In this document: positions 34,868 through 43,373 of the stretch, piece after piece | Numbering within the stretch: position 1 is the stretch's first letter | Layout of the letters: each line of letters opens with the position of its first letter | Assembly (NCBI GenBank): GCA_020636095.1 | Contig: JACJYN010000002.1 | Location: forward strand, 1,798,001-1,862,000 | DNA: 64,000 nt | Reading direction: 5' to 3' | Source of the DNA: Lewinellaceae bacterium | Lineage (GTDB): Bacteria; Bacteroidota; Bacteroidia; Chitinophagales; Saprospiraceae | Position numbers and translations under genes: made by a program | The notes under the pieces: model-generated | What the model saw: the letters and a program-made list of their open reading frames with translations, nothing else | What the model was told of the DNA's origin: nothing | Database searches by the model: none

Positions 34868-34984
34868 AGCCTAATGCCGTAAACTATTGACAACCAAATA
34901 GTTGTGTATTGCCATAAGTCATTCCGCGTTCCGACTTCCGACTTTGTCCAGCGCTAGACGGATGGCCATAAATTTCTATGAGTT

Positions 34985-35779
34985 TTACGCCATTACCCTT
35001 TCCATCCGCTCCTTCCACTTCCCCCAATCCATCATTTCCTTAGTTTGTACTTCAAAAAAAGCAGCGCTATGATTGTGGTGAATCAAATGACAAAGCTCAT
35101 GCACAATCACATACTCAATACACCCCTTCGGAGCCTTCATCAACTCAATATTCAGGATGATTTTCCCTTTGGGTGTACAACTCCCCCAACGCTTATCCAT
35201 CCATTTGATGATCATTGAGGATGGCTCGACTCCATACTTTTTGAATCGTACGATCCATTTTTCTGCTATTTCCGGGAATTTCACTTCAGCTCTTGCTTTA
35301 TACCAGTCAAGGACTAATTTTTTGGCTTTTGCCTTGTCGGTAACGTGAACCTCTAAAAAGCCCCTCTTCAACTTTACGGTATCTTTCGAGGAATCGTAGA
35401 TTTTCAACCGATATTGCCTGCCCATATATAAATGGCTTTCGCCGCTAATATATTTTCTGGGTGGAGTCAATGGCTCAAATGAGAGGAAATAGCTCTGCTG
35501 CTTCAAAATCCAGGGGGCACGTTTACGAACCTTTTCTAAAATCTTCTCAAAAGAAGCGTCAACAGGAGCCTTCACCATCACCTTCCGGTCTGGGTGGACG
35601 GTTATTCCTAATGACTTCCGCTCCTGATATTCCAGGTCAAAAACTATCTCCTTGGAGCCAAACTTTATTGACAATTGACAATTGACAATTGACAATTGAC
35701 AATCGCCCACTGTACCTTGTGAATTGCTCATTATGGATTGTCCATCGTCCATTGCCAATTTGTTTTTATTATCTTCCAT
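34985..35779 (-). CDS. YgjP-like (SprT/WLM-type) zinc metallopeptidase
   Basis: A protein of up to 264 residues with the YgjP-like domain: YQERKSLGITVHPDRKVMVKAP, WKQ-like helices, RWGSCTPKGKIILNIELMKAP and the zinc motif HELCHLIHHNH (HExxH plus third His). Genes of this family are frequent neighbours of type I restriction systems, often as the last gene of the operon, as here. The N-terminal about 45 residues are partly encoded by a tandem repeat and give QLSIVNCQLSI, so the true start may be further downstream. Its 5' end overlaps the four-helix bundle gene by 11 bases. Confidence 0.88.
   Translation of the reverse strand: MEDNKNKLAMDDGQSIMSNSQGTVGDCQLSIVNCQLSIKFGSKEIVFDLEYQERKSLGITVHPDRKVMVKAPVDASFEKILEKVRKRAPWILKQQSYFLSFEPLTPPRKYISGESHLYMGRQYRLKIYDSSKDTVKLKRGFLEVHVTDKAKAKKLVLDWYKARAEVKFPEIAEKWIVRFKKYGVEPSSMIIKWMDKRWGSCTPKGKIILNIELMKAPKGCIEYVIVHELCHLIHHNHSAAFFEVQTKEMMDWGKWKERMERVMA
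35668..35703. repeat. Tandem TTGACAA-type repeat inside the YgjP-like gene start
   Basis: About four copies of a 10-base unit (TTGACAATTGA register) lie at the 5' end of the metallopeptidase frame and translate as alternating NCQLSI. A related ATTGCCC/ATTGTCC tandem array is at 36143-36190 on the other side of the four-helix bundle gene. Confidence 0.75.
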
Positions 35780-36122
35780 CCTTACTGGATTTTACAATCG
35801 AAATAAGCAATCGCAGCACCTCTTTGTTTTTCAAATAAGTGTCCTCAAACAATTGGCCTTGGAAATATCCTGTATGTTTTAGCAGATCAAGCCAGTACTC
35901 AGCTTCATTGCACTCTTTCAAGGCAATCGACATCTTATGCGTGAAATCCCGCTTACTCTCAGCCTGTTCAGCTTCTCTTATCAATGCCCCCGGTGCCGTA
36001 CCTGAACGAAGCAACTGCTTTGACATCACAAACTCTTTCTGTTCATTAACCAGATATTTATAAGCTTCTACGATCAAGACCGCTAGTTCAAAGCTTTTTT
36101 CCTTGACAATGTTCTTTTTCAA
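35769..36122 (-). CDS. Four-helix bundle protein (23S rRNA-IVP family)
   Basis: A 117-residue protein with the family pattern: KEKSFELAVLIVEAYKYL, KEFVMSKQLLRSGTAPGALIREAEQAESKRDFTHKMSIALKECNEAEYWLDLL. This small pentameric helical fold is common in Bacteroidota, where it is often found in restriction, transposon or diversity-generating contexts. Its biochemical role is not known. Here it lies between hsdR (65 bases upstream) and the YgjP-like gene, with which it overlaps. Confidence 0.9.
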   Translation of the reverse strand: MKKNIVKEKSFELAVLIVEAYKYLVNEQKEFVMSKQLLRSGTAPGALIREAEQAESKRDFTHKMSIALKECNEAEYWLDLLKHTGYFQGQLFEDTYLKNKEVLRLLISIVKSSKDGR

Positions 36123-36142
36123 AACTCCTGATTTTTATTAAT

Positions 36143-36190
36143 TAATTGCCCATTGCCCATTGCCCATCGTCCATTGTCCATTGTCCATTA
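36143..36190. repeat. Tandem CCATTGCC/CCATTGTCC array downstream of hsdR
   Basis: Six short units alternate between ATTGCCC and ATTGTCC just past the hsdR stop. This is the same type of simple repeat seen at 35668-35703. It may be a slippage-prone intergenic array. Confidence 0.65.
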
Positions 36191-39100
36191 CTTATACCTC
36201 AATTTTGCAATCTCAATACTCTTGCCCGCAATGTCATCAATATCCCCAAAAGTTAGCTTGAGGCCGTATTTATCACGAATGTCATCCATTAGGAAATCGC
36301 CGATGGATATTTCTAACTGTCCGATCAGATTGGATTTGTTACCCCAATCCACTTTGGGTTTTCCATTGTCCAAAACGATGCTTTGCACCAAATCATCAAT
36401 CCCTATTCCGGCATCTGCTGCGATGGAACGAGCAACATTCTCATCAGGTACCTGGAGTTTAATAAATTCAAAGGTTATTCCATAAAAGGCCTGAGCAATT
36501 GTTCGTTCTCTTAACCCCTCCGGAATATCACTTCCGGTCCTGTTTAAAACGGATTCTTCAATTTCCTGGGATTTCCTCAGATACTCGGCTTCAGAAATCC
36601 GTCTTTCTTCATAGGCGCGGATGGCCTCCTTCAATAGCTCCGAAAACCTTTTGTAGAAGGCGGGATCTTCTTCCATTTTTTCATGGATGTGTTTGGCGGT
36701 CCGATGAGCAATGGTATCTGCTCTGGCCGCTGTGCCAACCACCTTTTCAACTTCCTCCTCAAATTTCTCTTTATCAAAAATGTTGACCAACTCCGTAATA
36801 GGCTTTACTTCGTGCGAAGTAACGTGCTTATCAATCAGTTTTTGAATCTGCATCTCATAGGATTTAAAATCCACTACATCTGCAAAACGCTGCCGGACCG
36901 ATAAGCGGAGTTTGGAGAAGAATCCCAGGTCGTATTTATAACGGTCAATTTCTTTTTGTGGCGTTTGCGTATTCCAGTCCATACTGGATAGCGCAAGCTT
37001 CAAAAAACGGGCAAAATTGCTCAGCTTGTCATAGAAAGAAGCCCGTTTTGCTTCGTCCCGGAGTACTTCCTCGTAAGCAGGCTCGTCGTATTTATTGGCC
37101 ACCATCTTGAAAATATCCCAAAGCTCCGAATGGGCTTGAGGGAGTTTTTTGATTTCTTCCAGGATATTGACCATTGTGAACTCCAGGTCTTCTGCGTCGA
37201 AGTCCTGATAACTGGTATAGGTTCGTAATGCCTCATCCAGCTCTTTCAATACGCCGTAATAATCAATGATAAAACCGTAGTCCTTCCCTGGATGGATACG
37301 GTTTACCCTGGCAATAGCCTGCAACAGGGAATGCTCTCGAAGACTTCTGGTAATATAAAGGAAGGTATTCCTGGGAGCATCAAAGCCCGTTAACAATTTA
37401 TCGACCACGATAATGATCTCGGGGTCTTCATCATATTTGAAGCGATTAATTAGGTGCTTTTCAAATTTTTTAGAACTACCGCCAAACTCATCCATTTTGC
37501 TTTTCCAGAATCGCTTCACTTCATCACTGGGTTCATCATAAGCACTATCTTCGCCCTCCCGCATATCAGGTGGAGAAATCAACACCTCAGATGAAACCTT
37601 ACCGATTTCATCCAGAAACTTTTTATACTTAATGGCGGCGGCTTTACTTTGGCTAACCAACTGCCCTTTCCAATCCGTTCCTGCACTAGCATTCCGGTAG
37701 TGCTCACTGATATCCCAGGCAATAGCGTATATTTTTTGCTCAGCCACATTGAGTTGGTCAGCACGGCTGAATTTCTTCTTCAAATCTGATCGCTGATATG
37801 ATGTGAGCGGCTCTGATACCTTTGTAAAGTACGCATCAATGGGGCGTTCATTGACTTCCTGAATCGCATGGCGCCCTTCGTAAAGCAAAGGCACGACCGC
37901 CTTGTCCTTGACTGCCTGGTCGACAGTGTATTTATCGATGAGTCCACCAAATTTTTTGGCCGTATTCTTTTCTTTTTTCCGCAAGGGGGTACCGGTAAAA
38001 GCCACAAAACAGCCATTGGGGAAAGTTTTCTCCATACTGATATTGAAAATTCCGTGCTGAGACCGGTGGCCTTCATCTACTAACACGAAAATATTAGGCG
38101 ATTCAAAGGGTTTTTTGGCCTGATTTATCGCCGTATCGAATTTATTGATAATGGTTGTGATAACCGCATCACTCTTACTATTGAGGAGATCAACCAGGTG
38201 CTTGCCGGTGGTAGCCTGTAGTACGGGTATCTGAGATTTCTTAAAGGTGCCGTAAATCTGGTCATCCAGGTCAACCCGGTCGGTTACAATGATTATTTTG
38301 GGATTGCGGATAGACTTTTCCAGGGCAATTGCCTGCGCCAGCATGACCATCGTTAGTGACTTCCCACTACCCTGAGTGTGCCAAATCACTCCCCCCATTC
38401 GCCTGCCGTGTTCCATCACTATAATCCGCCCCATTGTTTTCTTAATGGCAAAATACTGCTGATAACGGGCTACTTTTTTGGTGCCGGAATCGTAAACAAC
38501 AAAATTAAACGCCAAGTCAAGCAAGCGTTCTGGTCGGCAAATGCAATAGAGGTATTTGTCTTGTTCCGTTACCACCTGTTCCAATTCGGCAGCTTGATCA
38601 AAATATTTTCGCACATAAGCGAATCGCTCTGCAAACAACCTTCGCTTTTGTTCCTCCGCTAATGGTTGATTCTTTGCCTGAGCAATCGCCTGCCGAAATT
38701 GTTGCTCCATTGCCGGGGACTCAAACTGTTCTTCCCACTTCGACCAGAATTTTTCTTTAGTCGCGGTTGTAGCGTACGATGCATCGTTGGTGGCCATACT
38801 CAGCAAAATTTGCGAATAGGCATAAAGCAGGCGAATCCCATCTTCCTGTTGGTTGCGTAAATGCTGGGAAATAGCTTGCTGCAAGGGCTCTTTCAGGTCT
38901 GGCCGCTTGCATTCGATGACGACCAGGGGGATGCCATTTACAAATAATACGATGTCTGGAATGTAATGCTCGTGGCTTCCGGCCCGTTGTACCTTGAATT
39001 CTTCCGTTACATGAAACACATTTTTGTCCCACTTTTTCCAATTGATGTACTGAAGGGTATAGCTTTTTTTATCGCCGTCGATCGTTTGCTCCAGCGCCTT

Positions 39101-39412
39101 TCCCAGGGTAAGCAGGTTGTACATGCTTTCATTGGCAGCAATCAGGCCCTCCTGGAGGGGAACGTCCTTTAAGGCATTGATTCCAGATTGAATGTTGCTG
39201 CTTGAATACGGATGGATGTTGCCTTTATATTGAATGGTGTTGATCTCATTAAGTTGATCTTCCAGAATACGTTCCAACAGGACAGCTGAAGTCTTTCCTC
39301 CCCGTAGTTCCAACGCTTCTTCCGGAGTCAGGTAGGTGTAGCCCAGGTTTTGCAAGAACTGTAGGGCCGGGATTTGGGAGATGTGGTCTTCTTTGAAGGA
39401 AGGTGTATTCAT
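36188..39412 (-). CDS. hsdR: Type I restriction enzyme R subunit
   Basis: The motor and nuclease subunit of a type I restriction enzyme, 1074 residues, intact. The PD-(D/E)xK nuclease has Asp153 (YIPDIVLF) and Glu167/Lys169 (VIECKRPD). The superfamily 2 translocase has Walker A TQGSGKS at 346-352, DEGH in LVDEGHRSQHG and FTGTPL. The coupling region and C-terminal helical domain (EAIRAYEERRISEAEYL) complete a normal-length HsdR. It is the last core gene of the operon, with hsdM and hsdS encoded 4-6 kb upstream. The DUF3800 gene separating it from hsdS is broken. Confidence 0.96.
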   Translation of the reverse strand: MNTPSFKEDHISQIPALQFLQNLGYTYLTPEEALELRGGKTSAVLLERILEDQLNEINTIQYKGNIHPYSSSNIQSGINALKDVPLQEGLIAANESMYNLLTLGKALEQTIDGDKKSYTLQYINWKKWDKNVFHVTEEFKVQRAGSHEHYIPDIVLFVNGIPLVVIECKRPDLKEPLQQAISQHLRNQQEDGIRLLYAYSQILLSMATNDASYATTATKEKFWSKWEEQFESPAMEQQFRQAIAQAKNQPLAEEQKRRLFAERFAYVRKYFDQAAELEQVVTEQDKYLYCICRPERLLDLAFNFVVYDSGTKKVARYQQYFAIKKTMGRIIVMEHGRRMGGVIWHTQGSGKSLTMVMLAQAIALEKSIRNPKIIIVTDRVDLDDQIYGTFKKSQIPVLQATTGKHLVDLLNSKSDAVITTIINKFDTAINQAKKPFESPNIFVLVDEGHRSQHGIFNISMEKTFPNGCFVAFTGTPLRKKEKNTAKKFGGLIDKYTVDQAVKDKAVVPLLYEGRHAIQEVNERPIDAYFTKVSEPLTSYQRSDLKKKFSRADQLNVAEQKIYAIAWDISEHYRNASAGTDWKGQLVSQSKAAAIKYKKFLDEIGKVSSEVLISPPDMREGEDSAYDEPSDEVKRFWKSKMDEFGGSSKKFEKHLINRFKYDEDPEIIIVVDKLLTGFDAPRNTFLYITRSLREHSLLQAIARVNRIHPGKDYGFIIDYYGVLKELDEALRTYTSYQDFDAEDLEFTMVNILEEIKKLPQAHSELWDIFKMVANKYDEPAYEEVLRDEAKRASFYDKLSNFARFLKLALSSMDWNTQTPQKEIDRYKYDLGFFSKLRLSVRQRFADVVDFKSYEMQIQKLIDKHVTSHEVKPITELVNIFDKEKFEEEVEKVVGTAARADTIAHRTAKHIHEKMEEDPAFYKRFSELLKEAIRAYEERRISEAEYLRKSQEIEESVLNRTGSDIPEGLRERTIAQAFYGITFEFIKLQVPDENVARSIAADAGIGIDDLVQSIVLDNGKPKVDWGNKSNLIGQLEISIGDFLMDDIRDKYGLKLTFGDIDDIAGKSIEIAKLRYK

Positions 39413-39540
39413 GGGTCCTGCTATTTTATGCTATCTTGATTTATTGCGCTTATTTGCGTATCTTTGCAATGCCTTCGCTGCATGAAATCCGACTCCAAGT
39501 CGTTGAAGGGTATCCTTCTTAGTGCAGTTGCGGGCTTTTT

Positions 39541-40504
39541 TTATTTCAGCTTATTCGCTTTTGTCAGCGGCCTCTTCACTGTATAATAATTCCCAGAGTT
39601 CTTATAATTGGCAGTATCATACAGATCCACCACAAGGGATATTTGATCATTCAAGAAATTATAATATCTCGTCTCGCCTCTTTCAAATAATCTTTGGATC
39701 GACCAACAGAAATAATCCGCCACATTCAGTAAAGGTTCCGTCAGATGGTTTTGGACGTTAAATACTACATTCGTTGCGACGGGCTTACCTCTTTTGGAGT
39801 TCCTGGTAATCGCCTTTTGTAGGGCAGATTGCAGGTTATGGTTCTTGGTACTGTTTCCCCTGCTCGCGACATCCAAAATCAATTTCCCTCCTTTATTCAG
39901 TTTGTTTTTGATCAAGTGGGACAAGAGGTCTGCATAAAACTCTGACTCTTTCCCGTTGTGCTTGTTGATATAAATGCCCATTATTTTTCGACCTACTACC
40001 GCCTCAAAACTGCAATTAATGGTTTTGATATAATCGTAGAATACTTTTCTGACTTCTGGCACGTCATCCGTGGCATGGAAGTAGTATCCGCCTTTGACTA
40101 TTTTTTTCTGGATACTGGGCACTTCATTAAAATAAGGGTCACCACAAACCGTTTGCTGAAGATCAAGAACCTTTTGCCGGATTTCCTTTAGGGGTTCTTT
40201 AAATTTTACGACCCCCAGGATAAAGCACTTGGATACGCCATTCTGCCCGACAATATTTAGGGCCCAGAGAAGAATAACTTCCCCATTTGATGCGGCTGTT
40301 TTACCGCCATACTTCGTTGCTCGTTGGTCGCGTAGCGCCACTATGCTCCCTCCTCGCGCCTCGTCTGGCGAAAAAACAGCTCACCTGAAACGAGGAACTT
40401 ATTCTTCTCCGGCCCCTTACTTTTCCTTTACCAAAAAAAGTGGTATCCCCTGCTTCATCCAGATAGCGGTGTAAGGTTGATATATCCTCTTTCCTCGTAG
40501 CCAT
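39541..40504 (-). pseudogene. DUF3800-domain gene interrupted by repeat copy 4
   Basis: The 5' part (from the ATG at 40504) encodes RYLDEAGDTTFFGKGKV and the 3' part encodes NIVGQNGVSKCFILGVVKFKEPL through the family's C-terminus. Deleting 157 bp (40260-40416) plus one copy of the duplicated TTA joins GKGKV to NIVGQ in a single frame of about 265 codons. DUF3800 proteins carry an RNase H-like acidic motif (Asp in LDEAGD) and are often found in defence and restriction loci. The present gene cannot make the full protein; a start inside the repeat opens an N-terminally altered frame (40341). Confidence 0.88.
40257..40419. mobile_element. Hairpin-arm repeat element, copy 4 (core family E), inserted in a DUF3800 gene
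   Basis: The 157-bp body (40260-40416) is flanked by TTA duplications (40257-40259 and 40417-40419). The arms start GGGCC and AGAGAAGAATAA, pair with the right end over about 45 positions and extend to CTGTTTTACCGCCA against TGGCGAAAAAACAG. The core on the plus strand is CTTCGTTGC, the hairpin GTAGC/CTATG region, then CGCGCCTCGTCTGGC. The reading frame of the host gene proves a clean insertion. Confidence 0.9.
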
Positions 40505-40615
40505 TTAACTTGCTTTTACTCGAATTTTCCCTGACTTGATCGGTTTACGAGTCCTAATAAATGTTTTTTTCGATTGACTATAGAGTATGCAAGATATTTA
40601 GCATCGATATTTTGT

Positions 40616-40785
40616 CTAGTAGTCTGTCAAGCTCAAATTGACGGGTAATCTGTGGCGTCTTTTGTCCCAGCTCTGCGTCGCCTCCTCACCTTGGTAGCTG
40701 TGGCTACCAGGCTCCGGGGGCTTCTTGATCTGAACCAAAATCCGCTAACACCTTACCCGTCATTTAAACGTTGACAGACTACTAG
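40616..40785. mobile_element. Hairpin-arm repeat element, copy 5 (core family E), inserted in hsdS
   Basis: The 162-bp body (40620-40781) is flanked by CTAG (40616-40619 and 40782-40785). The arms TAGTCTGTCAA and TTGACAGACTA pair and continue through GACGGGTAA/TTACCCGTC. The core is the most divergent: GCGTCGC, a perfect hairpin GGTAGC/GCTACC, then GGGGGCTTCTTGATC. The host hsdS frame reads through (ATTC-CTAG-ACAAAAT) when it is removed. Confidence 0.88.
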
Positions 40786-40958
40786 GAATTAGTGCTTTTA
40801 TATCTTGGTTGAATGTAGAATCTGTTGACACAATCCCAAGAGGCAATTCTCTATTTAGCATCATTCCTCTCACAAGAATTAAAATTGTGCCTTTGGGAAT
40901 TAGCCTTGCACCATTTTCGACTCCTTCCTTGGTTATATGATTGATGGAGTTTTCTAAA

Positions 40959-41126
40959 TAAAAACTGTAACTATTCAGCATCGTGGTGATTTGACCCCTC
41001 AAGCAAAATTTTGTAAGCCGCCCTTCCCCTTCCAAGGGGAATGAGAAGGGGTTCCAGCGGGAAAAAGTCTACAAAATTTTGCGTCAGGCGTATTTCAGAC
41101 CCCATGCTGAATAGTAACTAAAAACT
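40959..41126. mobile_element. IS66-type MITE, copy 1, inserted in hsdS
   Basis: The body is 152 bp (40967-41118) with terminal inverted repeats GTAACTATTCAGCAT and an exact 8-bp target duplication TAAAAACT (40959-40966 and 41119-41126). The GTAA tips and 8-bp duplication match the IS66 family rules. The interior has a hairpin of CCCCTTCCAAGGGG and GCAAAATTTTG/CAAAATTTTGC. It carries no gene. A second copy is at 50326-50476. Confidence 0.92.
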
Positions 41127-41326
41127 TTTCAAATCTTTAGCAGAATACCATGGAATATTTCCACTCCAAAATTTGTCTTCATCCTTTTTAGGGGTACCAC
41201 CAGACAATATTTGGCAGCTCTTTTCTATGTTGGATATCTCCCACCCCACCGGAATCCACCCCAACGTGGTTTTTTTATAGCCGTCCCGATGTATTTCTTG
41301 TTTCACCTTAGTCATCCTATTTTCAT

Positions 41327-42229
41327 TTATTGCCATAATGCTTCCTTTTTCCAGTCAGTGGGAAAGCCCATTGCCTTGATGTCAATGTTTGGATAATTTT
41401 GCAGCAGATCCGTTAGCCTTTGTTTAAAATGATTGCCCGGGCTGATGGTTTGTAGCAAATAATGCATACACGTAAGGGCCGCATAGAAGGAATGAATATC
41501 TACCTGTTTCGGATCAGCTATCCAGGGGAGATTCGCACGGGTCAACAGCTTAGGCGGCATAGGTAAATTTCTATTCCAGAGGCGGCTGTGGTGGGCACAG
41601 ATATTTCTAACTACGGAGATACTGCGCAGCCAACTGGATAAAAACGTATGATTTCCGGCTTGTAGATTTTTTACGATTTGCTTTTTTTCGGGCAGATTAT
41701 TCCTGAGATTTTCAAATAACTTGGAAAGCAATCCTAATGAAATGACTTCCAGAGACTTCCAGGCGGGTGGGCAACGATGGTCGATATTGTATTTATGGTT
41801 ATGCTCTAGTATAAAGACCTCTTTGCTCCGCTGGATTTCTTTTTTGATATCGTCCAGATGTCTTTGCCAATTATTTCGATTTCTAAACAGATTGGCATTT
41901 TCAAACCACCATGGGGTACAAGTAGTTGACAAATTGTAAATGAGCTGCGTACGAATACCAATTTCAATACGCTCAATCATATTAAAGACGATGAGTCGGA
42001 GTTCTCTGTCGAAATTGTACAGGTCAACGACCGTTTGGAAATGGCTACCCGGCTTAAACGTATGATTAACTTTGTCAGACTGCAATGGCCACCAATAACC
42101 AGCCAGACGATAATAGCTGACATAAGAAAGGAAATGTTCAGCAAATGGCTTGTCATCAACCATCATTCCTCTCGACTCCAATAATTGGATTTGATCGGCT
42201 ATACTTATGGCGGGTTTACGATACTGCAT
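41327..42229 (-). CDS. Abi family protein (Abi_2, AbiD/AbiF-like)
   Basis: A 300-residue protein of the Abi_2 family, whose lactococcal members AbiD and AbiF cause abortive phage infection. Recognisable segments are QIQLLESRGMMVDD, FLSYVSYYRLAGYWWPLQ, NFDRELRLIVFNMIERIEIGIRTQLIYNLS, VISLGLLSKLFENL and the C-terminal RNICAHHSRLWNR. The last, with its His residues, is HEPN-like (RxxxxH) and suggests a ribonuclease. It sits inside the restriction operon between rhuM and hsdS, implying a second layer of defence if restriction fails. Some Abi_2-like genes in such operons may instead be regulatory. Confidence 0.9.
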   Translation of the reverse strand: MQYRKPAISIADQIQLLESRGMMVDDKPFAEHFLSYVSYYRLAGYWWPLQSDKVNHTFKPGSHFQTVVDLYNFDRELRLIVFNMIERIEIGIRTQLIYNLSTTCTPWWFENANLFRNRNNWQRHLDDIKKEIQRSKEVFILEHNHKYNIDHRCPPAWKSLEVISLGLLSKLFENLRNNLPEKKQIVKNLQAGNHTFLSSWLRSISVVRNICAHHSRLWNRNLPMPPKLLTRANLPWIADPKQVDIHSFYAALTCMHYLLQTISPGNHFKQRLTDLLQNYPNIDIKAMGFPTDWKKEALWQ

Positions 42230-42356
42230 AGCCTATAAAATAGAAGACTCGCCCTGGTACGCTGATCTGACGAGAAGCGTGGCGAGTACTGTTGTTACAA
42301 ATATAGTGCATATGATTGTAAAATTCCACTGTTGTAAGAAATCTTTCCGGCTTTTA

Positions 42357-43367
42357 TTACTCATTGTCCTTTCCTTTTTGCAGTTGTTTGATGGCTTTAT
42401 CAAAGTCCGATTCATACAATCGATCCTGTTTTTTATTGAACTTTTCATATTCTTTATCAGCCAACTCTTTAGCAACTTTAGCAGATACTTTCCCCGCATT
42501 CTGTAATACATCGTATTCATTAAATTGCAGGAAGGCATCCAACTTACTAGCCCACTCCTCCATAGTCATAGGGATTTGACGTTTGGCCTGATTCTCCGCG
42601 TAGTCCAAATACATAGTGACAATGCGTTCCAGGTTTTCTAGTTCGTTCTTATTCAAGTAGTTTTTGGCAATGTGGGTGTCGGATTTCAGGATTTTTCCTC
42701 CTGGCGCATGTTTCCAGGTTGTCAGTCCCATATTGGGTTTGTCGGCACTCGCCCGGCGGGCAATAAGCTCTGCCGCCGTCTGCCCGGTGATCGCCCAATG
42801 CAGTTTGTTCTGAACGGTTTTATAGAAAAGCTGGGTGACCGGCGCTTTGGAATCGTAGTCAATACTTGCTTCTGCATAAAGGTCGGTGATCTTTTGGTAG
42901 AACCGCCGTTCGGAAGCACGTATGGCGCGAATCCGTTCGAGCAGTTCATCAAAGTAATCTTTGTCAAAGCGCTTACCTTGCTTAAGCCTTTCGTCATCCA
43001 GCACAAAACCCTTTATGAGGAACTCTTTCAGCACATTGGTCGCCCATATCCGGAATTGAGTTGCCTGGTAACTGTTTACCCGGTAGCCCACGGCAATGAT
43101 AGCATCGAGGTTGTAGAAATCCACTTCCCGGCTCACCTCCCGTTTTCCTTCCTGTTGAACTATTCGAATTTTTCGAATAGTTGAATCCTCCTCCAGTTCC
43201 CCGCTCTTAAAAATTTCCTTAAGGTGGTAGTTGATGGTTTGCACTTCCACTCCGAAAAGCTCGGCCAGTTTTTTTTGCGTGAGCCAGAAGGTTTCATCCT
43301 CAAAGCGGATTTCCACCTTTACGGCTCCTTGCGGGCTCTCATAAAAAATAATAGTTCCTTCTTTCAT
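42357..43367 (-). CDS. RhuM-family protein
   Basis: A 336-residue protein of the virulence RhuM family. The N-terminal part has a DNA-binding-like helix pattern (FWLTQKKLAELFGVEVQTINYHLKEIF) and a Bro/KilA-like segment (DAIIAVGYRVNSYQATQFRIWATNVLKEFLIKGFVLDDERLKQ). A helical C-terminal region follows. RhuM genes are frequently embedded between hsdM and hsdS of type I systems; the function is not established, though a regulatory or Fic-like accessory role has been proposed. It begins 6 bases after the hsdM stop. The 127 bases between it and the Abi gene hold a small ACTCGCC/GGCGAGT inverted repeat. Confidence 0.92.
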   Translation of the reverse strand: MKEGTIIFYESPQGAVKVEIRFEDETFWLTQKKLAELFGVEVQTINYHLKEIFKSGELEEDSTIRKIRIVQQEGKREVSREVDFYNLDAIIAVGYRVNSYQATQFRIWATNVLKEFLIKGFVLDDERLKQGKRFDKDYFDELLERIRAIRASERRFYQKITDLYAEASIDYDSKAPVTQLFYKTVQNKLHWAITGQTAAELIARRASADKPNMGLTTWKHAPGGKILKSDTHIAKNYLNKNELENLERIVTMYLDYAENQAKRQIPMTMEEWASKLDAFLQFNEYDVLQNAGKVSAKVAKELADKEYEKFNKKQDRLYESDFDKAIKQLQKGKDNE

Positions 43368-43373
43368 CGCTAT

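Larger units (their letters stand above)
40554..41336 (-). pseudogene. hsdS: Type I restriction specificity subunit gene, broken by two insertions
   Basis: Three pieces reconstruct the start of an S subunit. 41336-41127 encodes TTLGWIPVGWEISNIEK and GNIPWYSAKDLKSF. 40958-40786 encodes YLENSINHITKEGV and MLNRELPLGIVSTDSTFNQDIKALIP. 40615-40554 encodes RQNIDAKYLAYSIVEKNIY and then TAG. Removing the MITE (with one TAAAAACT) and repeat copy 5 (with one CTAG) joins them exactly in frame. Only one target-recognition domain's worth is present and a stop follows a run of seven A, so a frameshift or 3' deletion is also likely. It overlaps the end of the Abi gene by 10 bases. Confidence 0.85.

Noticed and set aside
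35668..36190. CRISPR array made of the short tandem repeats
   Set aside because: The units are only 7-10 bases with no unique spacers and no cas genes in the window.
40301..40504. Separate small gene starting MATRKEDISTLHRYLDEAGD
   Set aside because: Its first 28 codons are the N-terminus of the interrupted DUF3800 gene and the rest is read-through of the repeat.
40260..40781. Integron attC sites as an explanation of the paired-arm elements
   Set aside because: attC sites have conserved GTTRRRY-type boxes at fixed places and lie in cassette arrays next to an integrase. The copies here have variable ends, lie singly, show CTAG or TTA duplications and no integrase is present.
1606..40785. Group II intron or retron origin of the repeat copies
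   Set aside because: At about 160 bp, without reverse transcriptase, domain V signature or msr/msd pairing pattern, neither fits.
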